Of a stretch of DNA of 64,000 nt, positions 1 through 9,324 are shown piece after piece. The position numbers and the translations under genes are program-made. Position 1 is the first letter of the stretch; each line of letters starts with the position of its first letter. A model generated the notes under the pieces. The model was not told the origin of the DNA. It ran no database searches and worked only from the letters and a program-made list of their open reading frames with translations. The stretch spans positions 372,001-436,000 of the forward strand of contig JADJPK010000008.1 of NCBI GenBank assembly GCA_016713305.1, given 5' to 3'. This stretch comes from Betaproteobacteria bacterium. GTDB taxonomy: Bacteria; Pseudomonadota; Gammaproteobacteria; Burkholderiales; Ga0077523.

Positions 1-1
1 G

Positions 2-1168
2 GGGCTGCTCGAGTTCGTGGAGATGTTCAAGGCGCCGATCAAGATGCTGCACCCCCTGCTGACGGCCACCCAGGAGGGCAACTTCAAGGGCACCGAGGGC
101 TTCTCGGCCATTCCGTTCAGCGGCGTGATCCTGGCGCACAGCAACGAATCGGAATGGCAATCTTTCCGCAACAACCGGCACAACGAGGCTTTCCTCGACC
201 GTATCTACATCGTCAAGGTGCCCTACTGCCTGCAGGTGTCGGACGAGATGCGGATCTACGAAAAGCTCGTGAGGAACAGCGCGCTCGCCCATGCGCCGTG
301 CGCTCCCCACACCCTGGAGATGATGGCGCAGTTCTCCGTCCTGTCTCGCCTGAAGGACCCGGAGAACTCCAGCCTGTACTCCAAGATGCGGGTGTACGAC
401 GGCGAGAGCCTGAAGGACACCGATCCGCGCGCCAAGTCCTATCAGGAATACCGCGAGTACGCCGGACCGGACGAGGGCATGACGGGGATCTCCACACGCT
501 TCGCCTACAAGATCCTGTCGACGGTGTTCAACCATGACCAGGTGGAGGTGGCCGCCAACCAGGTTCACCTCATGTACGTGCTGGAGCAGCGGATCGGCCG
601 CGAGGACTTCCCGGACGAAACCAAGCGCAGGTACCTGGAGTTCATCAAGGGCTACCTCGCGCCGCGTTACGCGGAGTTCATCGGCAAGGAGATCCAGACC
701 GCGTACCTCGAGTCCTATTCCGAGTACGGCCAGAACATCTTCGACCGTTACGTCACGTACGCCGATTGCTGGATCCAGGACGAGGAGTTCCGCGACCCCG
801 ACACCGGCGAGTTCTTCGACCGTTCGGCGCTCAATACCGAGCTCGAGAAGATCGAGAAGCCGGCCGGCATCGCCAATCCGAAGGACTTCCGCAACGAGAT
901 CGTGAACTTCGTGCTGCGGGCGCGTGCGAACAACGGCGGCAAGAATCCCGTGTGGAGCAGCTACGAGAAACTGCGCGAGGTCATCGAGAAGAAGATGTTC
1001 TCCAGCACCGAAGATCTGCTGCCGGTGATCTCCTTCAACGCCAAGGCGTCCACGGAGGATCAGAAGAAGCACCAGAACTTCGTGGACCGCATGGTGGCCA
1101 AGGGGTACACCGAGAAGCAGGTCCGTCTGCTCTCGGAGTGGTACCTCCGGGTCCAGAAGTCCTCGTGA
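2..1168 (+). CDS. prkA: PrkA family serine protein kinase, C-terminal part (cut by window edge)
   Basis: The reading frame is open to the left edge and ends at TGA 1166-1168, so the N-terminal part of this roughly 640-residue family lies outside the window. The visible part has the family-typical stretch AHSNESEWQSF followed by a predicted conserved LDRIYIVKVPY segment, belonging to the end of the AAA-like module, and then the helical PrkA kinase-like C-terminus. PrkA (YeaG in E. coli) is a cytoplasmic Ser/Thr kinase linked to stationary-phase and nitrogen-stress responses. It is followed 52 bases later by the YeaH gene and then by SpoVR, the usual three-gene neighbourhood. The family assignment is firm; the substrate is not known from sequence. 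Confidence 0.93.
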   Translation, partial: GLLEFVEMFKAPIKMLHPLLTATQEGNFKGTEGFSAIPFSGVILAHSNESEWQSFRNNRHNEAFLDRIYIVKVPYCLQVSDEMRIYEKLVRNSALAHAPCAPHTLEMMAQFSVLSRLKDPENSSLYSKMRVYDGESLKDTDPRAKSYQEYREYAGPDEGMTGISTRFAYKILSTVFNHDQVEVAANQVHLMYVLEQRIGREDFPDETKRRYLEFIKGYLAPRYAEFIGKEIQTAYLESYSEYGQNIFDRYVTYADCWIQDEEFRDPDTGEFFDRSALNTELEKIEKPAGIANPKDFRNEIVNFVLRARANNGGKNPVWSSYEKLREVIEKKMFSSTEDLLPVISFNAKASTEDQKKHQNFVDRMVAKGYTEKQVRLLSEWYLRVQKSS

Positions 1169-1220
1169 GGCGGCCTTCCATGAATCTTGTGTCTCGAACG
1201 CGGGCGGGAACCGGACGACC

Positions 1221-2495
1221 ATGAACCGACTGGTCGATCGCCGGTTGAACGGACGCAACCGGAGCGCGGTCAACCGGGAGCGTTTTCTCCGCCGTTACAA
1301 GGATCACATCCGCCGCTCGGTGAAGGGCATGATCGCCGAGCGTTCCATCGGCGACATGGCCAAGGGCGGCGAGGTGAAGGTCCCGGTCAAGGACCTCTCG
1401 GAACCGGGGTTCGGCTATGGTCAGGGCGGGGACTGGGAGCACGTCCATCCGGGCAACCGCGAGTTCACGGCCGGGGATCGCATCAAGCGTCCCGACGGAG
1501 GCGCCGGCGGAGGTCGGGGCGAGGGCGATTCCGGTTCGGGGGAGGTGGTGGACGAGTTCGTGTTCACGCTTTCCCGCGACGAATTCCTGAACATCTTCTT
1601 CGAGGATCTCGAGCTTCCCAACCTCATGCGCACGGCTGTGGCCGAGAGCGAGGACACCAAGCTCGTCCGGGCGGGCTACGTGAAGGACGGCACTCCGTCG
1701 AATCTCAGCGTGGTCCGCACCATGAAGACGGCACTCGCGCGGCGGATTGCGCTGGGCGGACCGATCAGGAAGGAACTGCGATGCCTTGCCGAAGAACGCG
1801 AGACGGCGCTTCGCGACAGCCGTCCGCAAGCGGACATCGAGGCGCTCGACACGAAGATCGCGGAACTGGAGGCCCAGCTCGCGCGCCTGCCCTTTCTCGA
1901 CGATGTCGATCTGCGCTACCGGCACAGGGTGGCCGTTCCGCGGCCGGCGGCGCGGGCCGTGATGTTCTGCCTCATGGACGTGTCCGCGTCCATGGACGAG
2001 CGCAAGAAGGATCTCGCCAAGCGCTTCTATACGCTGCTGTATCTCTTCCTGATGCGGCGTTACGAGCGGGTCGATCTGGTCTTCATCCGTCACACGGACG
2101 AGGCGCAGGAGGTGGACGAGGACACGTTCTTCCACGATACGCGCAGCGGCGGCACTGTGGTGTTCTCGGCGCTGGAGCTGATGGCACAGATCGTCACCGC
2201 ACGCTATCCGCCGGACGACTGGAACATCTATGCGGCGCAGGCCTCCGACGGCGATGCCTTCGGCGCGGATCCGGCCAAGAGCGCCCGGTTCCTGCGCGAG
2301 ACGCTGCTGCCCCTGACGCGGTATTTCGCTTATATCGAATGTCCGGCGGAGCATCAGACCGGGCAGAGCAGCCTGTGGGTGGAGTACCAGGAGCTGCAGA
2401 GGCCGGATCTCAACTTCGCCATGCGGCGGGTCTACCATCCCTCGGAGATCTACCCCGTGTTCCGGGATCTCTTCCGCAAGGAGCGTGTGACATGA
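1221..2495 (+). CDS. yeaH: YeaH/YhbH family protein (DUF444, VWA-like)
   Basis: The product has 424 residues, a normal length for the UPF0229/DUF444 family. It begins with the basic family N-terminus (RRLNGRNRSAVNRERFLRRY), has a Gly-rich acidic linker near residues 90-110, and ends in a von Willebrand A-like domain with the MIDAS-type motif DVSASM near residue 253. Proteins of this family work with PrkA in stress signalling; the molecular role is unclear. It lies between prkA and spoVR on the same strand with short gaps, so a single transcript is likely. The ATG at 1221 is chosen because the conserved N-terminus starts immediately after it. Confidence 0.93.
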   Translation: MNRLVDRRLNGRNRSAVNRERFLRRYKDHIRRSVKGMIAERSIGDMAKGGEVKVPVKDLSEPGFGYGQGGDWEHVHPGNREFTAGDRIKRPDGGAGGGRGEGDSGSGEVVDEFVFTLSRDEFLNIFFEDLELPNLMRTAVAESEDTKLVRAGYVKDGTPSNLSVVRTMKTALARRIALGGPIRKELRCLAEERETALRDSRPQADIEALDTKIAELEAQLARLPFLDDVDLRYRHRVAVPRPAARAVMFCLMDVSASMDERKKDLAKRFYTLLYLFLMRRYERVDLVFIRHTDEAQEVDEDTFFHDTRSGGTVVFSALELMAQIVTARYPPDDWNIYAAQASDGDAFGADPAKSARFLRETLLPLTRYFAYIECPAEHQTGQSSLWVEYQELQRPDLNFAMRRVYHPSEIYPVFRDLFRKERVT

Positions 2496-2532
2496 CAGCA
2501 CGTGACCGAACACATCGCGGGGAGGGGCGCCC

Positions 2533-4038
2533 GTGAACGCCATCGCCGATCTCATGTTGCCGCACGGTCCCGAATGGGACTTCGAGGCGTTGGAACAGTA
2601 CGACCGGGTCATTGCGCGCACGGCCGTGGAGTACGGTTTGGACACGTATTTGAATCAGATCGAGATTATCAATTTTGAGCAGATACTCAATGCCTACGCC
2701 TCCAGCGGCCTGCCGCTCGGCTATCCGCACTGGTCGTTCGGCAAGGCCTTCATCCGGCACGAGCAGGCCTACCGCAAGGGCTACCAGGGTCTCGCCTACG
2801 AGATCGTGATCAACTCCAACCCCTGCATCTCGTATCTGATGGAGGAGAATTCCCTCACGATGCAGGCGCTGGTGATCGCGCACGCGTGCTACGGGCACAA
2901 CTCGTTCTTCAAGGGCAACTACCTGTTCCGGCAGTTCACCCAGGCCGACGCGATCCTCGACTACCTGGTGTTCGCGCGCCGCTATGTCATGGAGTGCGAG
3001 GAGCGCCACGGGGCGGCGGAGGTGGAGGAGGTCATCGATTCCTGCCACGCGCTGATGGACTACGGGGTGGACCGCTATCGCAGGCCCCAGCCGATCTCCG
3101 CACGCGAACGCGAGGCGCGCCGCTCCGAGCAGCAGGAGTACGAGCGGCAGCAGTTCAACGATCTCTGGCGAACCCTGCCTGCCACGGAAGCCGCGCCCCT
3201 GCGATCCGCCGCGCAGTCGTTCCCGCCGGAGCCGGAAGAGAACATCCTCTATTTCGTGGAGAAGTATTCGCCACGGCTCGCGCCCTGGCAGCGCGAACTG
3301 GTGCGCATCGTCCGCAAGCTGGGCCAGTACTTCTATCCGCAGACCCAGACCAAGGTGATGAACGAGGGCTGGGCGACGTTCTGGCATTACACGCTGCTCA
3401 ACCGCCTCTACGAGAAGCGCGTGGTGGACGATGCGTTCATGATCGAATTCCTGCACGACCACACGAACGTCGTCGCGCAGCGCGGGTTCGACGAGCGCGG
3501 CTATCACGGCATGAATCCCTACGCGCTGGGCTTTGCCATGATGTCCGACATCCGCCGGATGTGCGAGCACCCCACGGCCGAGGATCGCGAGTGGTTCCCC
3601 GATCTGGCCGGCACCGACTGGGTGAAGTCGCTGGACTTTGCCATGCGCAATTTCAAGGACGAATCCTTCATCGCGCAGTACCTGTCGCCCAAGCTGATCC
3701 GCGATTTCCGGCTGTTCGTGATCGCGGACCATGCAGAGGAAACCGATCTGCTCGTGGACAGCATCCACGACGAGCAGGGCTACCGGCGCGTGCGCCGCAT
3801 GCTGGCCGATCAGCACCGCCGCGACAACCGCCTGCCCGACGTGCAGGTGACCCGGTTCGACCGCGACGGCGATCGCTCGCTCACGCTCCGCAACCAGATC
3901 TTGCGCGGCAGACCGCTCGCGGACGACGAAACGAACCAGGTCCTCCGCCACCTGGGCCGTCTCTGGGGTTTCACGGTTCGTCTGGAATCCGTGGACGCAG
4001 ACGGGCGGATCGAGCGGTTCAGGGAATGGAGGCCCTAG
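2533..4038 (+). CDS. SpoVR family protein (YcgB-like)
   Basis: This 501-residue cytoplasmic protein matches the SpoVR/YcgB family in length and in signature stretches such as GYPHWSFGK, HACYGHNSFFK and MNEGWATFWHY, whose His, Cys and Glu residues look metal-site-like. SpoVR is needed for spore cortex formation in Bacillus, but homologues in non-sporulating proteobacteria sit with prkA and yeaH and belong to a stress regulon. The start is GTG at 2533, preceded by a GGGGAGGGG purine run about 7 bases upstream. The biochemical activity is unknown. Downstream is a 276-base gap holding a heptamer repeat tract. Confidence 0.93.
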   Translation: MNAIADLMLPHGPEWDFEALEQYDRVIARTAVEYGLDTYLNQIEIINFEQILNAYASSGLPLGYPHWSFGKAFIRHEQAYRKGYQGLAYEIVINSNPCISYLMEENSLTMQALVIAHACYGHNSFFKGNYLFRQFTQADAILDYLVFARRYVMECEERHGAAEVEEVIDSCHALMDYGVDRYRRPQPISAREREARRSEQQEYERQQFNDLWRTLPATEAAPLRSAAQSFPPEPEENILYFVEKYSPRLAPWQRELVRIVRKLGQYFYPQTQTKVMNEGWATFWHYTLLNRLYEKRVVDDAFMIEFLHDHTNVVAQRGFDERGYHGMNPYALGFAMMSDIRRMCEHPTAEDREWFPDLAGTDWVKSLDFAMRNFKDESFIAQYLSPKLIRDFRLFVIADHAEETDLLVDSIHDEQGYRRVRRMLADQHRRDNRLPDVQVTRFDRDGDRSLTLRNQILRGRPLADDETNQVLRHLGRLWGFTVRLESVDADGRIERFREWRP

Positions 4039-4040
4039 AT

Positions 4041-4137
4041 TCCCAGACCCCAGACCCTGGACCCTAGCCCTAGACCCCAGGCCCTGGACCCTAGACCCTA
4101 GACCCTGGACCCTGGACCCTGGCCCCGGACCCTGGAC
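4041..4137. repeat. Heptamer tandem repeat tract, unit close to CCCTRGA
   Basis: Just past the spoVR stop there are about a dozen degenerate 7-base units such as CCCTGGA, CCCTAGA, CCCCAGA and CCCCGGA in head-to-tail order, ending in a GC-only stretch (GGGCCCCGGGCCC) near 4138-4152. The rest of the 276-base gap to the dioxygenase start holds nothing recognisable. A smaller tract of related heptamers occurs at 38712-38739, which suggests a repeat family used in gaps of this genome. Confidence 0.8.
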
Positions 4138-4314
4138 CGGGCCCCGGGCCCGAGGAAATCGGCCGCGGGTCCCTCGTGCATCGCCGCCGCAGGCGGCCGA
4201 ACCACCCTGGGGTCGAGGGTCCCGGCGGGACTCGGGCCTGGTTGAGAGCCTCGTCTATCGCCCGGATGTCCGTCCGTTCTATCCTTGTGCTCCTTGCCGG
4301 AGGGGAGAACAACG

Positions 4315-5190
4315 ATGACGCTCACGTTCCGCAGGCTGCATCCGCTCTTCGCGGCGGAAGTGGGCCCGGTCGAGCTGCGGCGCATTCACGACCGACCCAC
4401 GCTCGACGCCATACGGGCCGCCATGGACGAATACGCGGTTCTGGTGTTCCGCGACCAGCCGTTCACGGACGAGGAGCAGATGGCGTTCGCACGCAGGCTC
4501 GACGGGGAACTGCACGCGAAGACCGGCGCCGCGGCCATCGGCAGGAGCCGTCTCGGGACCGAAGCCATTGCCGACATCTCGAACGTCGACGAGAAAGGCG
4601 ACCTCCTCGATTCCGACGATCGCCGGCGGATGTACGCCCTGGGCAACCGCCTGTGGCACACCGACGCGTCGTTCCAGGATCCGCCCGGCCGGCTGTCGAT
4701 GCTGTCCGCGCGTGTCGTGCCGCCCCGCGGCGGCGACACCGAATTCGCCGACATGCGGGCGGCCTACGATGCACTCGACCCCGATCTCAAGGCGGAGATC
4801 GAGCCGCTGCGCGCCCACCATTCCATCGCGCATTCGCGCCAGACGCTGGGTTTCGAATTCAACGAGGCGGAGCTCGGCCTGCTGCAGGGGGCGGCTCATC
4901 CGCTCGTGCGCATCAATCCCCGCACGGGGCGTCGTGCGCTGTACCTCGCGTCCCATGCCTCGCGCGTGCTGGACCGGCCGGTGCCGGAGGGGCGCCTGCT
5001 GCTCGGCGAACTGATCGAACATGCGACCCGCGCACCCTTCGTCTACCGCCACGCCTGGCGGCCGGGCGATCTGGTGATGTGGGACAACCTCGCCACGTTG
5101 CACCGCGCCACGCGATTCGCCGATGGAGCGCACCGGCGGGAGATGCGACGCGTGACGACGCTGGATCTGCCCGGGAACGCGGCGGCATAG
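4315..5190 (+). CDS. TauD/TfdA family Fe(II)/2-oxoglutarate dioxygenase
   Basis: The 291-residue product has the double-stranded beta-helix dioxygenase pattern of TauD and TfdA: the HxD iron-binding pair in WHTDASF near residue 113, a distal His in the LHRATRF motif, and a conserved Arg about 11 residues later for 2-oxoglutarate. These enzymes hydroxylate sulfonates, 2,4-D-like aryloxy acids or similar substrates; the substrate here cannot be read from sequence. ATG 4315 is chosen over an upstream in-frame codon because GGAGGGGAG lies about 6 bases before it and the family N-terminus follows directly. It is convergent with eutC, so a shared operon is excluded. Confidence 0.9.
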   Translation: MTLTFRRLHPLFAAEVGPVELRRIHDRPTLDAIRAAMDEYAVLVFRDQPFTDEEQMAFARRLDGELHAKTGAAAIGRSRLGTEAIADISNVDEKGDLLDSDDRRRMYALGNRLWHTDASFQDPPGRLSMLSARVVPPRGGDTEFADMRAAYDALDPDLKAEIEPLRAHHSIAHSRQTLGFEFNEAELGLLQGAAHPLVRINPRTGRRALYLASHASRVLDRPVPEGRLLLGELIEHATRAPFVYRHAWRPGDLVMWDNLATLHRATRFADGAHRREMRRVTTLDLPGNAAA

Positions 5191-5272
5191 CGCAGAGCGC
5201 GCGCACTCTCGTCCGGCGCGGCGAGTCCCGACCTCCTGATGGCAAGGCACCCCGTGGCGTGGAAAGGTCGAG

Positions 5273-6097
5273 TCAGGGAGCTTCCCTGCTCGCCGCTTCG
5301 CCGGACGAGGCAAGACTTGCCGCGGCGGCGTCCCCGATCGCGGGAGCCGATTCCTTCAATTCCACGCCCGACAGCTTGCGCGTCCTCGCCTCGTTCATAA
5401 GGAACGAGAGCTTGTGCGCGGCCAGCGCGTACGACAGTCCCTCGGGCGGCCGGACGTTGGAGATGCAGTTGCGCTCGGCGTTGCTGCGTCCGGGGATGGG
5501 ATCGTAGGTGAGATAGATTCCCAGGCTGTCCGGCGAGGACAGTCCCGGGCGTTCCCCGATCAGGATGACGCTCATGCGGGCGCCCAGCAGGGCGCCCACT
5601 TCGTCGGCCACCGCCACCCGGCCCTGTTCCACGATGCAAACAGGGGCCAGCGACCATCCGTCCTCCCGCAGACGGGGGGCGACACTGTCCAGCAGAGCGG
5701 CGGCGTGCGCTTCCGCGGCCCGTGCCGAAAGGCCGTCCGCGATCACGAACACGCAGTCGAAGGGAGTGTCCGGGCGCGGCCGGTCTTCGAGCGCGGTCCG
5801 CGACGGCTCCGACAGAATGCGGCCCAGATCCGGCCGGGCGATGTACGCGGCACGGTCGGCCGCTGCACTGTGCAGCCGGAGCACTTCGTGCCCCGAGGCT
5901 CCGAGCCGCTTGGCCAGGGCCTCTGCATCGAGTCCCAGCTGCACCGCGTCGCGCGCCTGCGCGTGCGCAAGCTGAAAACGCAACAGGGCCGCGGTGGGAA
6001 GGCTGCCGCCGGCCCGCCCCAGTCCGACGCGCGCGCTCGTGAGGCGGCTCAATTCGTTCCAGGGATCGGGACGGCCGACGCCGGTCGACTTCTTCAT
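5273..6097 (-). CDS. eutC: Ethanolamine ammonia-lyase small (light) subunit
   Basis: The 274-residue protein matches EutC in length and sequence, including DPWNELSRLTSARVGLGRAG at the start and the conserved GERPGLSSPDSLGIYLTY segment that contributes to adenosylcobalamin binding. With EutB it forms the cytoplasmic, B12-dependent enzyme that splits ethanolamine into acetaldehyde and ammonia. It starts 22 bases after the eutB stop on the minus strand and is the last gene of the kinase-eutB-eutC unit. No microcompartment shell, reactivase (eutA) or permease gene is present nearby. Confidence 0.95.
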   Translation of the reverse strand: MKKSTGVGRPDPWNELSRLTSARVGLGRAGGSLPTAALLRFQLAHAQARDAVQLGLDAEALAKRLGASGHEVLRLHSAAADRAAYIARPDLGRILSEPSRTALEDRPRPDTPFDCVFVIADGLSARAAEAHAAALLDSVAPRLREDGWSLAPVCIVEQGRVAVADEVGALLGARMSVILIGERPGLSSPDSLGIYLTYDPIPGRSNAERNCISNVRPPEGLSYALAAHKLSFLMNEARTRKLSGVELKESAPAIGDAAAASLASSGEAASREAP

Positions 6098-6119
6098 GGA
6101 ACGCCCGCTCCGGGTACCT

Positions 6120-7511
6120 TCATGCGTCCTCCTTCACCAGCTCCAGCAGCCGGTGCCGGACCTCGGCGGGTCTCAACCTCGTCCCGCCTTCCAGGATGCC
6201 CATGTCTTCCAGCCACGTTTCGAACTCCGGCGCGGGACGCAGCCCCAGCGTCTGGCGCAGGTAAAGGGCGTCGTGGAACGACGTGCTCTGGTAATTGAGC
6301 ATGATGTCGTCGGCTCCGGGCACGCCCATGATGTAGTTCACGCCGGCGGTGCCCAGCAGAGTGAGCAGTGCGTCCATGTCGTCCTGGTCGGCATCGGCGT
6401 GATTCGTGTAACAGACGTCCATGCCCATGGGCAGGCCCAGCAGCTTGCCGCAGAAGTGATCCTCCAGCCCCGCGCGGACGATCTCCCGGCCGTTCAGGTA
6501 CTCGGGGCCGATGAACCCGACCACGCTGTTCACGAGCAGAGGACGGTAGCGCCGCGCCAGTCCGTAGGCCCGCGCTTCCAACGTCTGCTGATCGACACCG
6601 TGGTGGGCGTTGGCGGAAAGCGCGCTGCCCTGGCCGGTCTCGAAATACATCACGTTGCTGCCCACGGTTCCGCGGCCGAGCGAGCGGGCCATGTCGTTCG
6701 CTTCGTCCAGCAGCGAGGCGCTGATACCGAAGCTGCGGTTCGTCGCCTCCGTTCCGCCGATCGACTGGAAGACGAGATCCACCGGAACGCCCTGGCGCAT
6801 GGCGTCCATGGTGGTGGTGACGTGCGTGAGGATGCAGGACTGGGTCGGGATGCCATGGGCCTCGATGATCTGCGCGAGCATGCGGTTGAGCATCGATACC
6901 TGCGCGAGATTGTCGGTCGCGGGGTTGATGCCGATCACCGCATCGCCACAGGCGTACAGCAGGCCATCGACGATGCTGGCCGCGATGCCCTTCGGGTCGT
7001 CCGTGGGGTGGTTGGGCTGCAGGCGATTGGAGAGCCTGCCGGGCAGTCCGAGCGTGTTGCGGAAGCGGGTCACCACACGAATCTTGGAAGCGGCCAGGAC
7101 GAGATCCTGGAGACGCATGATCTTGGATACCGCCGCCACCATCTCGGGTGTCAGCCCCGGCGCGAGCGCTTCCAGTTCCTGGGGGCCCGCGCCATACGAA
7201 AGCAGCCAGTCGCGGAAGCCGCCGACCGTGAGGTGGCCCACGGTGGAAAAAGCAGCCGGGTCGTGCTCGTCGATGATGAGCCGCGTGATCTCGTCGGACT
7301 CGTAGTCGACGACGGTCTCGTTGAGGAACGTCTGGAGCGGCAGATCGGCCAGGGTCATCTGCGCCGCCACGCGCTCCTCGGCAGACACCGCGGCGATACC
7401 CGCGAGACGATCGCCCGCGCGCCCCGGCGTGGCTTTCGCGAGCAGTGTTCCGAGGTTGGCGAACCGGTACGTCCTGGCACCGACGACGTGGCTGTAGGTG
7501 GGCATGAGCAT
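6120..7511 (-). CDS. eutB: Ethanolamine ammonia-lyase large (heavy) subunit
   Basis: The 463-residue product is full length for EutB, the TIM-barrel catalytic subunit that binds ethanolamine and positions the adenosylcobalamin radical chemistry. Recognisable family segments include KIMRLQDLVLAASKI, DAVIGINPATDN, and GPEYLNGREI near the C-terminal half. It is read leftwards, ahead of eutC, and starts 118 bases after the end of the FGGY kinase gene. The start is the MLMPTY codon pair at 7511; the second Met at 7505 is an alternative. The shell-less context resembles ethanolamine use as nitrogen source in free cytosol. Confidence 0.96.
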   Translation of the reverse strand: MLMPTYSHVVGARTYRFANLGTLLAKATPGRAGDRLAGIAAVSAEERVAAQMTLADLPLQTFLNETVVDYESDEITRLIIDEHDPAAFSTVGHLTVGGFRDWLLSYGAGPQELEALAPGLTPEMVAAVSKIMRLQDLVLAASKIRVVTRFRNTLGLPGRLSNRLQPNHPTDDPKGIAASIVDGLLYACGDAVIGINPATDNLAQVSMLNRMLAQIIEAHGIPTQSCILTHVTTTMDAMRQGVPVDLVFQSIGGTEATNRSFGISASLLDEANDMARSLGRGTVGSNVMYFETGQGSALSANAHHGVDQQTLEARAYGLARRYRPLLVNSVVGFIGPEYLNGREIVRAGLEDHFCGKLLGLPMGMDVCYTNHADADQDDMDALLTLLGTAGVNYIMGVPGADDIMLNYQSTSFHDALYLRQTLGLRPAPEFETWLEDMGILEGGTRLRPAEVRHRLLELVKEDA

Positions 7512-7629
7512 CTCCCGGAGCGCGCGAGGCCGGCGGACGCGAAGATCGTTCGCCGGACACGGACGGTCCGCCCCGCATGCTCACACGAATCGTCCGGGCC
7601 CGGGAAGGGCCGGATGAACCGGCGCGGCG

Positions 7630-9072
7630 CTATCGCCAGCGGCGGACGCGGCTCGTCGCGTCGGCGTAACGCGCGTGCAGCGACGGATCGAGCGGCTGAT
7701 CCGGATGGATGACGCGCATGGGCGGCGCCTGGGGCGGCAGTTGTTCCATCGTGCCCAGGCCGGCGCCCATGTACGCGAGCAGGGCGCACCCCAAGCCGGT
7801 CAGATCCACGTTGGACGGCACCACCACGGTGCGGTTCAGGGCGCGGGCCAGAAAATCACAGAAGTAGCGGCTGTTCGTCAGCACCCCGTCGACGCTCACG
7901 CTGGAGGCCAGGGGCACCCGCTCGTTCATGGCGCTCACGGCTTGCGCCGTGCGCAGCACGACGCCCTCCAGGGCCGAGCGGACCATGAGCCTGCGGTCGG
8001 TTTCGAGGTCAAGGCCCAGCCACATGCCGGCCGCGCTGCGGTCCCAGTAGGGGCTGGCCAATCCCGACAGCGCCGGGACGAACGCGAGGCCGCGTTCAAG
8101 GGCGGACGGTCCATCGAATGCGTCGAGCTCGCGCTGCTGCGAGAAGAGCCCCAGGCTTCGCACCCAGTTCATGGCGGACACCGCGTTGTAGACCCCGGCA
8201 TCCAGCGCATAGGTGTCGCGCCCGTCGATGCGCCAGGCGATGGTGGGGACCATTCCGCCGCGGCGCATCGCATCGCCCGGAGAATCCGTGACGGCCAGGG
8301 CGAACGCGCCGGACCCGAAGGTGATCTTCAGTTCGCCTGGCCGTCTGCAGCCGTGTCCGAACAGGGCCGCCTGCTGATCGACCGCGCTGGCGACGAGCGG
8401 CACGCCGCATTTCCGCAGCACGCCGTATTCGCCGACGGTCGCACGGATCGGAGGCAGCGCGGCGATCGGCACACCGAACAGCCGGCACAGTTCCGGGTCC
8501 CACTGGCCCGTGTCCAGGTTCATGAGACTCGTGCGCGAAGCCGCCGTCGCATCCGTGGCGTAGACGCCGCACAGGCGGTCGAGAAAGAAGCTGTCGCTCG
8601 TGCCCATGCGCAGTTTTCCGCGCCGGGCGAGCGCCCGTGCCTCGGGCACGTGTTCGAGGATCCAGCGCAATTTCGTCGCCGCGAAGTACGGATCGAGCGG
8701 GAGCCCCGCCTTGGCGAGCGTGACGGACTCGGCGCCGTCGGCCCGCAGCGCGTTGACCATGGGCGTCGTGCGCGAGTCCTGCCACACGATCGCGTTGTAG
8801 AGCGGTTCGCCGGTCTCCGCGCTCCATGCGACGACCGTTTCGCCCTGGTTGTCGAGACCCACGCCCTCGGCGCCGGTGGCGTGTTCGAGGCAGTGCTCCA
8901 CCGCTCGCAGCAATTCCAGGGGATCGTGCTCGAACCACCCGGCCTGCGGGTAGAACTGGCGGTGCTCGAGGGAGCACAGGGCAGTGAATTCGCCCTGGCG
9001 GGTCAAGCGGAACGCTTTGGTGGACGCGATGCCCTGGTCGACGGCGACGACGAAGGCGGACGTACTTGCCAT
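7630..9072 (-). CDS. FGGY-family carbohydrate kinase (glycerol-kinase-like, substrate uncertain)
   Basis: This 480-residue protein has the two actin-like halves of FGGY kinases: the phosphate loop VAVDQGIASTKAF at the N-terminus and an ATP-side motif near ITFGSGAFALA. It aligns best with glycerol kinase: DPYFAATKLRWIL matches the segment carrying the glycerol-contacting Tyr, and AVDQQAALFG carries the catalytic Asp. However, the glycerol kinase NQRE signature reads NQGE, so the glycerol-contacting Arg is replaced by Gly. This makes a different polyol or sugar plausible. The start at 9072 (MASTSAF) is preferred to an upstream Met nine codons earlier. It precedes eutB on the same strand. Confidence 0.82.
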   Translation of the reverse strand: MASTSAFVVAVDQGIASTKAFRLTRQGEFTALCSLEHRQFYPQAGWFEHDPLELLRAVEHCLEHATGAEGVGLDNQGETVVAWSAETGEPLYNAIVWQDSRTTPMVNALRADGAESVTLAKAGLPLDPYFAATKLRWILEHVPEARALARRGKLRMGTSDSFFLDRLCGVYATDATAASRTSLMNLDTGQWDPELCRLFGVPIAALPPIRATVGEYGVLRKCGVPLVASAVDQQAALFGHGCRRPGELKITFGSGAFALAVTDSPGDAMRRGGMVPTIAWRIDGRDTYALDAGVYNAVSAMNWVRSLGLFSQQRELDAFDGPSALERGLAFVPALSGLASPYWDRSAAGMWLGLDLETDRRLMVRSALEGVVLRTAQAVSAMNERVPLASSVSVDGVLTNSRYFCDFLARALNRTVVVPSNVDLTGLGCALLAYMGAGLGTMEQLPPQAPPMRVIHPDQPLDPSLHARYADATSRVRRWR

Positions 9073-9324
9073 GGGACGGACCTGACGACGCTCAAGCACT
9101 GGACGTGCGGGACGGTCTGTCCGCCCGCGCCTTCCGGTGGCTATGGGGGCGGCCGCGATGCCTCGCCGCCAGTTCCCGTCGTGTCACCGGCTGGAGGGGA
9201 GACTACGTCACGCAGGAGGCCCCCGATTTGATCCGGCGCAATTGCGATGCGCGGGATCGGCATGGAAAGAGAGGTGGCATCCGCGAAACCGTCCTGCGCT
9301 GGCGCCAGTCGACGCGTCCCCCTG
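9073..9324. other. Intergenic spacer, nothing recognised
   Basis: These 252 bases separate the start of the FGGY kinase gene from the end of the lytic transglycosylase gene, both on the minus strand. Any promoter for the kinase-eutBC unit should lie here. I see no clear -35/-10 pair, hairpin with T-run or small gene. Confidence 0.4.

Noticed and set aside
1035..2645. Long minus-strand open frame of 536 codons antisense to yeaH
   Set aside because: It is a shadow of high-GC codon use; the sense strand encodes a clear DUF444 protein and the antisense product has no domain-like pattern.
4041..4137. Heptamer tract as a CRISPR array
   Set aside because: The units are 7 bases long, directly adjacent and without spacers.
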